Shown here: piece by piece, positions 41,473-51,479 of the stretch
Numbering within the stretch: the first letter of the stretch is position 1
How the letters are laid out: each line of letters begins with the position of its first letter
Source: CAWBVG01 sp963792175
GTDB taxonomy: Bacteria > Acidobacteriota > Vicinamibacteria > Vicinamibacterales > CAVVIG01
Assembly: GCA_963792175.1 (NCBI GenBank)
Contig: CAWBVG010000037.1
Coordinates: 47,069 to 111,068 of the forward strand
Reading direction: 5' to 3'
DNA length: 64,000 nt
Program-made: the position numbers and the translations under genes
Notes under the pieces: generated by a model
The model's input: only the letters and a program-made list of their open reading frames with translations
Databases searched by the model: none
What the model was told of the DNA's origin: nothing

Positions 41473-43686
41473 CGGTTGCCCTCTTGTAGCGGCACGCGAA
41501 CCAGGACGGTGGTGCCGTGGTCGGTGAACTGGATGTCGAACTCACCGCAGAGTTGATCGACGCGTTCACGCATCGCCAGGATCCCGGCGCCGGTTTTCGC
41601 CGGCCGCAGCCGACGGTCGGCGCCGGTCCCTCCCGCACGAAGACCCCGTCCCTGATCCCGAACCTCGAGCAGGAGGTCGCCGTTGGCAACCGCCAGCGAG
41701 ACGACTGCGGTGGGACTCGCGGCGTGGCGCTCGATGTTGACGAGGCTCTCCTGCACGACGCGGAAGAGAATTCGCTCAACGGCGACCGTCAGGCGCCCCA
41801 CGTCGCGGACCACGACTTCGACGCGGATGCCGCTCCGCTCGGTGAAGCGCGCCACAAACCAGCGCACCGCCGAGACCAGTCCCATCTCGTCGAGCAACGG
41901 CGGCTGCAACCCGTTCGCAATCGTACGGATTTCGCCGACGCACTGCTCGGCCAGCAGCCGGCTCTCGCTCACCAGGTGCCGCAGCCTCGAATCGAGCGGC
42001 TTCTCGAATTTGCCGATGCGATCGAGGTTCATGAGCAAGGCGGCAAGATGCTGGGTCGTCGAATCGTGCAGTTCGCGAGCGAGACCTCGGCGTTCGTCGT
42101 CCTGGCCGTGCAGCAGACCTCTCGAGAGCTGCCGGTACTCGGCTTCGCGCCGGCGCAGGTGGTCTTCGGCCGACTTGTGTTCGATCCAGACGCCGATCTG
42201 CCGTCCGATCCACTCGATACGGGCCGAGAGATGCTCATCGCGCGGGCGCCGTTCGCGGTCGCACAGCACGAGAACACCGGCCGCGCGGCGCCCCTCGAGC
42301 GGACACGCGAACACCGTCCGCCATTTCGGGCGGCCCGCCCACCCTCCGTCACTGCCACACCCCTTCGCCGCTGTCCGAGACACGCTCGGCGATGGCGCGG
42401 CCGCCGGCCGGTGGCGACACCGCTGACAGCGTCTTCGGCCGCCCGCTCGCGAGTTGATTCCAGAAGGCAATGCGTTCCAGATGGCTGTCGGCGCCAGACG
42501 CCCTCGCCCACAACTCGCCATAGGGCCACGCCGTCCGTTGACAGATGGTCCGAACCAGGTGCATGGCACCGTCGGGGACCTGGCTGACGCCGACGAGCTC
42601 CTGGGTCACCGCATCCTGGAGCTCGAGCTCGCTCTGGAGCGCCGTGCGGGCAGCGGCGTGCGCATCGATGTCAACCAGCGTAATGACGGCGCCGGCCGGT
42701 CTGCCGCCAGCCGCGCGATAGGGCCGAACGGTCAGCACGTTGTAGCGGCCGTTTCGGTCCTGCACGTCGCGCTGCGCCGTGGTGCCGCTGGCGGCCGCAC
42801 TCCGGACCATCTCGTCGACATCGTTGACGCTCACGTTCCAGTGGATGTCGCCGATCGGCCGTCCGATGTCGCTCGCAATCACATTCACCATCCGCCGCGC
42901 CGATGACGTGAACCGCCGCACGCATCTCTCGCCGTCGACCACGACCATCGGGACGTCGAGGCTGTCAAGAAGATGTTCCAGTTCCTCGTTGACCGTGGCG
43001 AGTGATTGCTGTTCCGCGCGCAGGACGTCGCGATCGTCAGTCGGCAGCCGCAGGATGTGGCGCACGCCGGGTAGGTGCGCCGCGCCAATGCGGCGGAGCC
43101 CGGCGCCGAACGACCGATCGCGACCGAGCCAGGCGATTTCACGCGCGATCGCCGCCGGTCGAAACACGAAGTCCGCGACCAGCGCCTCTTCGGCGTAGGT
43201 GAGCCCGCCCTGCTCGCGAATCGCACCGAGGCCGCGCTGGCCGACCGCGCCGGTTCCCGCCAGCAACACGCCGATCGCGCCATACCGCCGCTGTTGCGCG
43301 AGCGACCGGAAGAACGCGTCGATCCGGCTCGGGTCGGATACCGGACGCCGCCGCACCAGCCACGGATCGTCACCCTCGATCTCGAGCACGCCATCGGGCG
43401 ACGTGACATACACGTGATTCGGCCGCGGCCGCGTGCGCTGACGGACGTCGGTCACCTTCATCGGCGTGCCGCGCGCCAGCGCCGCGACTGCCGCCGACGG
43501 CGACGGCTGGTGAGCGACGACGACGAACGCCATGCCGGTATCCGGCGGCAGATGACGGAAGAATTCCGAGGCTGACGCGATATTGTCGGCGGCGACTCCG
43601 AGCCCCACGATCGCGCTCGCGGCGAGGCTGGAACGGCCTGCGAAGCGCTGGCTCGACGCGGATGATGGTTCGAGGCTCCTCGACAT
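41469..43686 (-). CDS. Fusion kinase: CheB-like domain, PAS, GAF, HisKA_3, HATPase
   Basis: About 739 residues with one frameshift near 42360. Residues about 20-190 resemble a CheB methylesterase (HLPPDTGMAFVVVAHQPSPS, NHVYVTSPDGVLEIEG, GVLLAGTGAVGQRGL), but the nucleophile position lacks the usual Ser-x-Gly-Gly loop (GLGVAADNIAS) and the catalytic Asp of GMGxDG is Val (GTGAVG), so it is probably not an esterase. A coiled linker (LRAEQQSLATVNEELEHLLD), PAS (DVPMVVVDGERCVRRFTSS), GAF and the kinase core (RRGLARELHDSTTQHLAALL, phosphoacceptor His present; ATPase box VRDQGRGL) follow. ATG 43686 is preferred to the TTG eight codons earlier. No CheR-like domain is attached. Confidence 0.85.
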
Positions 43687-43896
43687 CGTGTCGCCGGGTG
43701 TCCTTAGCAACTAGCGCGATTATCCACCATTCGCCACACCAGATGGCGCTCAACTGTCACAGAGATTTGTCAGCTCGTCACGGCCAATGGTCGGGCACGG
43801 ACGCGCTACGCCATCGGTCGACGACGCATTTTTCAACGAAAGGCCAGCGGTTCGTCGCGGGGTGATGCTGGTGCCGCTCTTGCCCGTGACCTCGGC

Positions 43897-44142
43897 ATGG
43901 TGTGTCGGGTTCAGGTGTCGCTCGAGCCGGAGCCGGAGGAAAGCACGGTCCGTCCTGCCGGACGGCTGACGGCGGTCCAGCTCGACGAACGGCTTCGCGC
44001 CTACGTCTTGCGGCGACGCCCCTCGTGGTCACCGATCGCATCCCGCTCGACACCAGGCTGGTTCACGCCAAAGGCGGCGGCCGGCAGCGCCGAAGTCGTC
44101 GCCGTCGCCGAGTGCCTGGGCCGCATGACGAGGTTGATGTGA
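43897..44142 (+). CDS. Possible short STAS-like protein, perhaps frameshifted
   Basis: 81 residues: VCRVQVSLEPEPEESTVRPA, GRLTAVQLDERLRAYVL, then a stretch that fits poorly, and AGSAEVVAVAECLGRMTRLM. Start and end look like a STAS (anti-sigma antagonist-type) domain, while the middle would fit better in another frame (ATPLVVTD). It lies just before the 44.2-kb operon. Low confidence. Confidence 0.35.
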   Translation: MVCRVQVSLEPEPEESTVRPAGRLTAVQLDERLRAYVLRRRPSWSPIASRSTPGWFTPKAAAGSAEVVAVAECLGRMTRLM

Positions 44143-44194
44143 GCAGCGTCGTCGCGGCCAGCCCGTCATTTCCCCGCCACAGGAGGCGGTTTCA

Positions 44195-45542
44195 ATGGTG
44201 ACTCACGTTGTCGCTCGCCACCGCGATATCGCCGCGGCCACGCTCGGGGCGCTGCTGATCCTCGTGGCGGCTGAACGCACGCCTGCCGCGCAGGACGCTC
44301 AGTTGGCGGCCCCGGCCGCGCCGGGTGCGACAGCCGCGCCGGCGCCGCAGGCGTTCAAGCCACAGACGACCACCCGATTCGGCCCCTGTCGGATTCTTCA
44401 CTGAGCCCGCCATCATCACCAGCAACATCGACTACTTCAACCAGAGGTGGGGCGAAGCCAGCGGTCGGCCCAGGAACGGTTTCTATCCAGAGTTCTCCAA
44501 CATGATCACCGGCGCGGGGTGGGTGTCGGCGGGGCCCGGATACCGCCACTACTTCGCCGACAACCAGATCCTGCTGGACGCGTCCGCCGCCCTCTCCTGG
44601 CACCTCTACAAGATGGGGCAAGCCCGCTTCGAGCTGCCGACGCTCGCGAACGACCACGTGATCGTCGGCGCGCAGGCGATGTGGCAGGACGCCACGCAGG
44701 TGGACTACTACGGGATCGGACCCGATTCACTGGCTGAAAATCAAAGCCAGTACCGGCTGCAGACCGTCGACTTTGTCTCCTATGTCACCGTCACGCCGAA
44801 TTATTGGCTCTCGATCAGCGGCGAGTTGGGATGGCTGATGCGGCCCCAGGTCGGGTCCCCGGGGGGCAGCTTCGCCCCGAACGACGTCCGGACGACGGCC
44901 CAGGAGTTCCCCAACGATCCGGCCGTGGGTCTGGACCCTCAACCGAATTTCGCGCATGGCGAGGCCTCGATCGCCGCCGACACCCGCGATCATCGGGGCT
45001 ATCCCACCAGCGGCGGCCTCTATCGCGCGGCATCGACCTCCTATTTCGACCAGAGCGGCGGGACCTTCAGCTTCCGTGAGTACGAGGCCGAGGCGCTGCA
45101 GTTGTTTCCGCTGGCCGACAAGCGCGTGGTGCTGGCGTTCCGCGGCTGGGCACTCCACAGTCAGGTGCCGACCGGCCACCAGATTCCGTTCTATCTGATG
45201 CCCGCGATCGGGGGGAGCAACACGCTCCGCGACTATCCGGACTACCGCTTCCACGACAACAACATTCTGGTGGTCAACGCCGAGTCTCGGTTTGCCGTGT
45301 TCCAGCACGTCGACGCCGCGCTGTTCGTCGACGCCGGCAACGTGGCCGCGACCTTCAGCGAGCTGAATCTGGACAAGACGAATTACGGCGCCGGCCTGCG
45401 ACTGCACACCGACGCCACGACGATCGCTCGCGTCGACGTCGCCTACGGATCGAACGGCTGGAAGCTCTTCTTCCGGACCAACGATCCGCTCCGTCTGGGG
45501 CGCTTGAGGCGCCACATCGCGATCATACCGTTCGCGCCGTGA
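44195..45542 (+). CDS. BamA/TamA-type outer-membrane beta-barrel (surface antigen D15-like)
   Basis: About 449 residues. ATG 44195 follows a GGAGG box; the signal peptide is IAAATLGALLILVAAERTPA. After a Pro/Ala-rich linker and a frameshift near 44385 the protein is a barrel: FGPVGFFTEPAIITSNIDYF, GPGYRHYFADNQILLDASAA, VDYYGIGPDSLAENQSQY, AADTRDHRGYPTSGGLYRA, and IGGSNTLRDYPDYRFHDNN, the loop typical of the family, ending GSNGWKLFFRTNDPLRLGR. No POTRA domains are present, so it is a short barrel rather than BamA itself. First gene of a plus-strand operon. Confidence 0.8.
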
Positions 45543-45555
45543 GGCGGAGGTGAGC

Positions 45556-46545
45556 ATGCGCGGCCAGACCCTCGGTCTCAGGCTCGTCCCGGTGATCCTC
45601 GCGGCGTACCTGGCGCTCGGCACATCTGCGGTTCGGCCTCAGGCGATGGCGCCAGATGCGTCGCTGTCCGCGCTGTGGGAACAACCGCACGATCTGCGCG
45701 ACCAGGATCTGTTCAACGGTCCGTGGGGCGCGGCGCGTGCGCCCGATCCCGATGCGGTCTACACCTTCCTGCGGCTGAAAACCACCGGCACCAATCCCGG
45801 CGTCGTGGTTCAGGATCCGGCCGGGCGTGAATGGCACGTCAAGCAGCCGCCGCACAACGATCACGGCGAGGAAGGACCCGTCGAGGTCACCGTGTCTCGC
45901 GTGCTGTCGGCCGTCGGCTATCACCAGCCGCCGGTGTACTTCCTGCGGTCGTTCATGATGCGCGATGGCTCGGGCACGCGCCAGGTCCCGGGCGGACGAT
46001 TCCGCCTCCACGACGGGACGATGCACAGCCGTGGCACGTGGTTGTGGCAGCGAAACCCGTTCATCGGGACGCGGCCGTTCCAGGGGTTGCTGGTCATCCT
46101 CCTGGCATTCAACAGCTTCGATCTCAAGAGCTCGAACAACTCGGTCTACGACGTTCAACTCTCCGGCGGTCGCACGGCGCAGTGGTATGTCGTCCGCGAT
46201 CTGGGAGCGGCGCTCGGCGAGAGCGCTCGACTCGGGCCCACCCGGAACGATCCGAGGCGGTTCGAACGCCAGACCTTCATCACCGGGATCCGCGACGGCT
46301 TCGTGACCTTCAGCTATCACGGCTGGCATCCCGAACTGTTCCGCGGCCGCATCGTGCCAGCCGATCTCGAGTGGGCCGCCACGCTGCTCTCCGGACTGAG
46401 CGATCGCCAGTGGGACGACGCCTTCCGCGCTGGTGGCTACACCCCGGCGGTCGCCGGCCGTTACCTTCGGAAGCTGCGCGCCAACATCGCGCGCGCGCAG
46501 CAGTTCTCCAATGCTCCGGCGGCTGGTGCCGTCGAAAGGCGGTGA
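45556..46545 (+). CDS. Secreted protein, possible kinase-like fold (paralogue 2)
   Basis: 329 residues; ATG 45556 follows GCGGAGGTGAGC. Signal peptide LRLVPVILAAYLALGTSAVR. It matches the 38.3-kb protein along its length: GREWHVKQPP, VEVTVSRVLSAVGYHQPPVY, RGTWLWQRNPFIGTRPFQGL, FNSFDLKSSNNSVYD, QWYVVRDLGAALGE and LLSGLSDRQWDDAFRAGGY. The same Lys, DLKxSNN and Asp positions are kept. An eight-residue insertion (NDHGEEGP) follows the Lys. It overlaps the next gene by 4 nt. Substrate and activity unknown. Confidence 0.6.
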   Translation: MRGQTLGLRLVPVILAAYLALGTSAVRPQAMAPDASLSALWEQPHDLRDQDLFNGPWGAARAPDPDAVYTFLRLKTTGTNPGVVVQDPAGREWHVKQPPHNDHGEEGPVEVTVSRVLSAVGYHQPPVYFLRSFMMRDGSGTRQVPGGRFRLHDGTMHSRGTWLWQRNPFIGTRPFQGLLVILLAFNSFDLKSSNNSVYDVQLSGGRTAQWYVVRDLGAALGESARLGPTRNDPRRFERQTFITGIRDGFVTFSYHGWHPELFRGRIVPADLEWAATLLSGLSDRQWDDAFRAGGYTPAVAGRYLRKLRANIARAQQFSNAPAAGAVERR

Positions 46546-47431
46546 GTGTGCGCCGGTTCGCGTTGGCGTTCGTGGCGTGGGTCGGCGTCGCCGCTGCCAC
46601 GGTGCCGGTGGCGGTGCCGGTGCCGCTGCCGGCGGCGCTGCCGGCTCGGCCAGGTTCGCTGAAGTTCGCGGCGATTGGCGACACCGGCACCGGCGACCGT
46701 CCGCAATACGAAGTCGGCCAGCGGATGGCCACCGAACGGAAGCGATTTCCATTCGAGCTGGTGATCATGCTCGGCGACAACATGTACGGCCGCCAGCAGC
46801 CGGCGGATTTCGTCGACGAAATTCGAGCGGCCGTACGCGGCGCTGCTGTCGGCCGGGGTCGCCTTCTACGCCTCGCTCGGCAACCACGACAACCCGCGCA
46901 ACGCCCAGTACGAGGGGTTCCACATGGGCGGCGAGCGCTATTACACGTTCAACCGCAAGAACGCGCGCTTCTTCATCCTCGACAGCAACCAGATGGATCC
47001 CAAGCAACTCGCCTGGATCGACGAGGCCTTGAAGCAGTCGCAGGACGAGTGGAAGATCTGCTACTTCCATCACCCGCTGTATTCCGACGGCGGACGCCAT
47101 GGGGCGAGCGTTCAGCTCCGAGTCGCGCTCGAACCGCTACTGGTCAAGTACGGCGTCAACCTGGTGTTGTCGGGGCATGACCACATCTACGAGCGGCTGA
47201 CACCGCAAAAAGGGATCGCCTACTTCGTCGCCGGCTCGGCCGGCGAGCTGGCGCAAGGGCGATGTCAGGCCGTCGGCGACCACCGCCGCCTACTTCGACC
47301 AGGACCAAGCGTTCATGCTCGTGGAAATTGCCGGCGATGAGTTGTTCTACGAGGCGGTTTCCCGCACCGGCCAAACCGTTGACTCCGGCGTCATCCGCCG
47401 GCGCGCGACCAGAACGACGGACGGATTATGA
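46542..47431 (+). CDS. Exported metallophosphoesterase (purple acid phosphatase-like)
   Basis: About 296 residues. GTG 46542 overlaps the previous stop (GTGA); signal peptide FALAFVAWVGVAAATVPVAV. Dinuclear-metal motifs are all visible: LKFAAIGDTGTGDRP, VIMLGDNMYG, ASLGNHDNPRNA, CYFHHPLYSDGG and LVLSGHDHIYERL. Shifts near 46835 and 47263 split the reading frame; the corrected end reads FMLVEIAGDELFYEAVSRTG and stops at 47431. It should cleave phosphate esters in the periplasm, and could supply phosphate to CHAD/polyphosphate-linked functions in the operon (inference). Confidence 0.85.
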
Positions 47432-48623
47432 GTACTCGACGCGGCCGCCAAAGCGACGATCACCCGGCACGCGCACCGGGCGCCGACGCATCATCACGTC
47501 CGCCGCGCCGCCCGATGGCTGACTCGCCATCTCCTGGATCGCTTCCTGCTGCTGCCGATCGGCGCCGCGATCGCCCTGGTCTGGGCGAACAGCGCCGCCG
47601 AAAGCTATTTCACGTTCGCCCAGGCGCTGTCGTTCCCGGTCAACGAGATCGGCATGGCGTTCTTCTTCGCGCTGGTCGACGCAGGAGATTGTCGAGGCGG
47701 TGATGCCGGGCGGGGCCCTGCACACCTGGCGGCGCTGGGGTCTGCCGGTGGTCGCGGCCACCGGCGGGATCGTCGGGTCAGTCGGCGTCTACCTCGCCTA
47801 CGTCACCTTTCAGTACGAGGCCGTGTTGACGACGGCATGGCCGATCGCCAGCGCCATCGACATCGCCGCGGCGTACTACCTGCTGAAGTCGATCATGCCG
47901 CGCAGCGGCGCTCTTCCCTTTGCGTTGATCGTCGGGATCGCCACCGACACGTTCGGCATCTTCGTCGTCGCGCCGCGCTACCAGACGCTGGCGATTCACG
48001 CCAGCGGCGCGGCTCTCCTGTTGATGGCGATCGCGCTCGCCTGGCTGTTGCGCGCGATCGGCGTACGCGCGTTCTGGCCCTACCTCTCGATCTGCGGCGC
48101 GGTCTCGTGGTGGGCGTTTTTCTGGGCCGGCCTCCATCCGGCGTTTGCCCTGGTGCCGATCGTCCCGTTCCTGCCGCATGAGCCGCGCCGGCTCGATCTG
48201 TTCGCGGATCCACCCGACGATGACGCGACCCACCACTTCGAGCACGAGTGGAATGCCTTCGTCCAGGCCATCCTGTTTCTCTTCGCACTCGTCAATGCGG
48301 GAGTCCAGCTGCGCGGATTCGACACCGGCTCGGTCGCGATGATCGCCGCCGCGCTGGTCGGGCGCCCGCTCGGGATTCTGGTCGCGGTCGGCGTGGCGCT
48401 GCTCGCCGGTCTGCACCTGCCACGGCATTTCGGCTGGCGCCAGCTGATCGTCGTCGCGCTGGCGACCTCGAGCGGTTTCACGATCGCGTTGTTCTTCGCG
48501 ACCGGCGTGGTCGCGATCGGACCAGTGCGCGCCCAGGTCACGATCGGTGCGCTGGCGACCGGTGCCGGCCTGCTTCTCTCGCTCGGGGCCGCCCGGTTGC
48601 TCCGCGTCGGTCGATTTGGCTGA
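47428..48623 (+). CDS. NhaA-type Na+/H+ antiporter, divergent at the ion site
   Basis: About 398 residues with shifts near 47440 and 47680. The fold follows NhaA: LLLPIGAAIALVWANSAAES, VNEIGMAFFFALVAQEIVEA, GGALHTWRRWGLPVVAATGG, WPIASAIDIAAAYYLLKSIM and GIATDTFGIFVVAPRY. In E. coli NhaA the last two regions read ATDIA and IIDDLGA; here the first Asp is kept (AIDIA) and the Asp pair is Thr-Asp, so one of two pore aspartates is replaced. The middle loop is unusually acidic (DPPDDDATHHFEHE). Start ATG 47428 overlaps the phosphatase stop. Role: pH and sodium homeostasis. Confidence 0.82.
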
Positions 48624-48644
48624 GCGGCGCCGAGGAGGCGAACG

Positions 48645-49565
48645 ATGGCGTTCAGACTCAAACCGGGGAGATCGGTCGCGAGTGAGATTCGTCGCATCGT
48701 GCTGCGCCAGATCGAAGCCGCGACGGTCGGGCTCAAGGCGATCGGCGATCCGGAGAGTGACGAAGCCGTTCATGACGCGCGCCGGCGGGTGAAGAAAATC
48801 CGCGCCGTCATCCGCCTGGTGCGGCCGGCGCTTGGCAAGACCTCTCGCGTCGTGGACAAGGACCTGCGCGACGTCAGCCGCCTGCTGGCACCGGTCGCCG
48901 ACGGTCAGGGCATCATCGCCACGCTCGATACGCTCGAGCGGCGCTACAACCGGCTGCTGCCGAAGACCCTGGTCGCCTCGCTGCGCACTCGACTGATCGA
49001 CCGCGGCTCGCAAACCGATCGCCAGGCCGCCAGCGACCACGTCCTGCAGGCCGCCGCCGGCGCACTCAAAGTCGAGCGCCGCCGCATCAAGCAGTGGCAG
49101 CTGCGGACGGACGGCTTCGCCGCGCTCTCGCCCGGTCTCGAGGCCAGCTTCCGTCGGGCGCGCAAAGCGATGCTGGCGGCCTGGAACCGTCCGACCGGCG
49201 ACCACTATCACACGTGGCGGCGACACGTGAAGAACCATTGGTTTCACATCCGCCTGCTCGAAGGCCGCTGCGGCGACCGGTTGCTCGCCGACCAACGCCG
49301 GCTCGAAGCGCTCGACGGCATTCTCGGCGAGTACCACAACCTCGTGCTGCTCCAACATGTGCTGGTCAGCGACCAACTGGTGGCGCCGGCCGCCATCGTT
49401 CCCAGCCTGCGAGCCGTCTCGCGCTACAAACGGGTCCTGCGGCAGCAGGCGCAAGCGCTCGGCGCGCGGATCTACAGCGAGAAGCCGCACGGCTTCGTCC
49501 GGCGGATCAAACATCTCTGGGGGGCGCCGCCAGCGGAACGAAGCCTGCGACGACCGGCGCGGTGA
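48645..49565 (+). CDS. CHAD-domain protein (polyphosphate-binding type)
   Basis: 306 residues forming one CHAD domain: the signature helices DEAVHDARRRVKKIRAVIRL (conserved His and basic residues), DKDLRDVSRLLAPVADGQGI, HYHTWRRHVKNHWFHIRLLE with the second conserved His, and LGEYHNLVLLQHVLV. CHAD domains bind polyphosphate through their basic helices and localise to polyphosphate granules. There is no CYTH domain attached. A strong GAGGAGG lies upstream of ATG 48645, 22 nt after the antiporter stop. Confidence 0.9.
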   Translation: MAFRLKPGRSVASEIRRIVLRQIEAATVGLKAIGDPESDEAVHDARRRVKKIRAVIRLVRPALGKTSRVVDKDLRDVSRLLAPVADGQGIIATLDTLERRYNRLLPKTLVASLRTRLIDRGSQTDRQAASDHVLQAAAGALKVERRRIKQWQLRTDGFAALSPGLEASFRRARKAMLAAWNRPTGDHYHTWRRHVKNHWFHIRLLEGRCGDRLLADQRRLEALDGILGEYHNLVLLQHVLVSDQLVAPAAIVPSLRAVSRYKRVLRQQAQALGARIYSEKPHGFVRRIKHLWGAPPAERSLRRPAR

Positions 49566-49589
49566 GCCCGCACCACCGCATGCGTCTGG

Positions 49590-51479
49590 GTGACGCGGCT
49601 GCTGCGCCCGTACTGGGGACGGCTGGCCATCGCGTTTGCGGCGATGCTGCTCGAGAGTGGAGCCGATCTCCTCGAGCCGTGGCCGCTGAAGATCATCTTC
49701 GACTACGTCATCGACGCCAAGCACCCGCCGCACTGGCTGGTGGCGGTGCTGCCGCACGGCTTCGATCGCACGACGATGTTGAATCTCGCCGCGCTCGGCG
49801 TGGCGGCGGTCGCGGTCATCGGCGCGATCGCCTCCTATACCGAGCGCTACCTGTCGGCCACCGTCGGATCCCGCATCGGCTACGAGCTGCGGCACACGCT
49901 GTATCACCATCTCCAGCGGCAGTCGCTGTCGTTCTACGAACAGCGGCAGACCGGCGACATGGTCGTGCGGTTGACGAGCGACATCGACGCCGCTGAAAGC
50001 TTCGTCACCTCGGCGATGCTCGCGGTGCTGTTCGATCTGGTGACGCTGGTCGGCATGCTGTGCGTGATGCTGTATCTCGACTGGCGATTCGCCTTGATTG
50101 CCCTGTCGATCGCGCCCGGCCTGTTCCTGCTGGTGTTCCACTTCATGCGGCGGATCAAACAGGCGGCGCGCGACGTCAAGCACAAGGAAAGCGAAATCGC
50201 GTCGGTCGTGCAGGAATCGATCGCGGCGGCGCGGCTGGTCAAGTCGATGGCGCGCGAAGACTTCGAAGAGCGCCGGCTCGATCGCGAGAGCCATGCGGCC
50301 ATGGATCTCTCGCTGCGAGCGCGCGGCGTCAAGGCCACCCTGAACCCGCTGGTCGACCTGGTCGTCGCGGGCGGAACCTGTGTCGTGCTGTGGTACGGCG
50401 TCCGTCTGGTGCTCTCCGGCCGGCTGACGGCGGGGGCGCTGCTGGTGTTCGTGATGTACCTCGGCAAGATCTACAAGCCGATGAAGAACCTCTCGAAGAT
50501 GGCCGACACCTTGACCAAGGCGGCGGTCGCGTTCGAGCGGATTGGCGAAATCCTCGACGACGAGAGCAGCGTGCGCGATTTGCCGGGCGCGCGGGCGTCC
50601 GGGACGTTCGCGGGCCGGATCGTGCTGTCGCACGTGCGATTCGGCTACAACGCCCACGACCGCGTGCTGCGAGACGTCACGCTCGCCATCGAGCCCGGCC
50701 AGCGGGCGGCGCTGGTCGGACCGACCGGCGCCGGCAAGTCGACGATCCTCGCATTGATTCTCCGCTTGTACGACGTCCTCGATGGCGCCGTGCTGATCGA
50801 CGGCTGTGACGTCCGCCGCTACACGCTGCAGTCGCTGCGCGGGCAAGTCGGCATCGTGCTGCAGGACACGGTGCTGTTTCACGGGACGATTGCCGAGAAC
50901 ATTGCCTACGGCCGATCCGGAGCGACCACCAAGGAGATTCGTCGCGCCGCCGAGCTCGCCAACGTCGACGAGTTCGTCGCGCGGATGTCGAAGGGCTACG
51001 ACACCATCGTCGGCGAACGCGGCGAGACCTTGTCGGGCGGCCAGCGGCAGCGGATTGCGATCGCGCGGGCGCTGATCCGGAACGCGCCGATTCTGCTCCT
51101 CGACGAGCCGTCGGCGGCGCTCGACGCCGAATCCGAGCAGCTGGTGCTCGAGGGACTGTCACGACTGATGCGCGGCCGGACGTCGATCACCATCGCGCAT
51201 CGCCTGGCGACGATCCGCAGCGCCGATGTGATCTTCCTGCTGAATCACGGCGTCATCGCCGAGCGCGGCACGCACGACGAACTGGTCGCCCGCAACGCGC
51301 TCTACGCGCGGTTCTGCCGTGCGCAGTATCACCCGAGCCTCGCACACCAGCGAGTCAGTGATGGCGACTCATCAGCGCGAGCCAGCCGGGCGGCGCGGCC
51401 GAGTGGCGGCGTCGATTCCAGTCGCCGCCGGCGGTACAACGGTTGCTCGACTCGTCATCTGCGACGAGGTGGCACGTGA
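49590..51479 (+). CDS. ABC exporter (fused membrane and ATPase domains, ABCB/MsbA type)
   Basis: 629 residues from GTG 49590. Six membrane helices (YWGRLAIAFAAMLLESGADL, LFDLVTLVGMLCVMLYL, LNPLVDLVVAGGTCVVLWYG among them), then the ATPase: Walker A GPTGAGKST, Q-loop VLQDTVLFHGTI, signature LSGGQRQRIAIARAL, Walker B ILLLDEPSAALDAE and switch His in TSITIAHRLATI. Works as a homodimer; substrate (lipid or small molecule) unknown. The last 50 residues are Ser/Arg-rich and beyond the family norm, but the stop overlaps the next ATG (TGATG), which supports this end. Confidence 0.93.
   Translation: MTRLLRPYWGRLAIAFAAMLLESGADLLEPWPLKIIFDYVIDAKHPPHWLVAVLPHGFDRTTMLNLAALGVAAVAVIGAIASYTERYLSATVGSRIGYELRHTLYHHLQRQSLSFYEQRQTGDMVVRLTSDIDAAESFVTSAMLAVLFDLVTLVGMLCVMLYLDWRFALIALSIAPGLFLLVFHFMRRIKQAARDVKHKESEIASVVQESIAAARLVKSMAREDFEERRLDRESHAAMDLSLRARGVKATLNPLVDLVVAGGTCVVLWYGVRLVLSGRLTAGALLVFVMYLGKIYKPMKNLSKMADTLTKAAVAFERIGEILDDESSVRDLPGARASGTFAGRIVLSHVRFGYNAHDRVLRDVTLAIEPGQRAALVGPTGAGKSTILALILRLYDVLDGAVLIDGCDVRRYTLQSLRGQVGIVLQDTVLFHGTIAENIAYGRSGATTKEIRRAAELANVDEFVARMSKGYDTIVGERGETLSGGQRQRIAIARALIRNAPILLLDEPSAALDAESEQLVLEGLSRLMRGRTSITIAHRLATIRSADVIFLLNHGVIAERGTHDELVARNALYARFCRAQYHPSLAHQRVSDGDSSARASRAARPSGGVDSSRRRRYNGCSTRHLRRGGT

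Noticed and set aside
47778..50882. Minus-strand open frame of 1034 codons
   Set aside because: It lies opposite NhaA, CHAD and ABC exporter genes with full motifs. Its composition (Arg, Asp, Gln, His) is that of the antisense of GC-rich codons.
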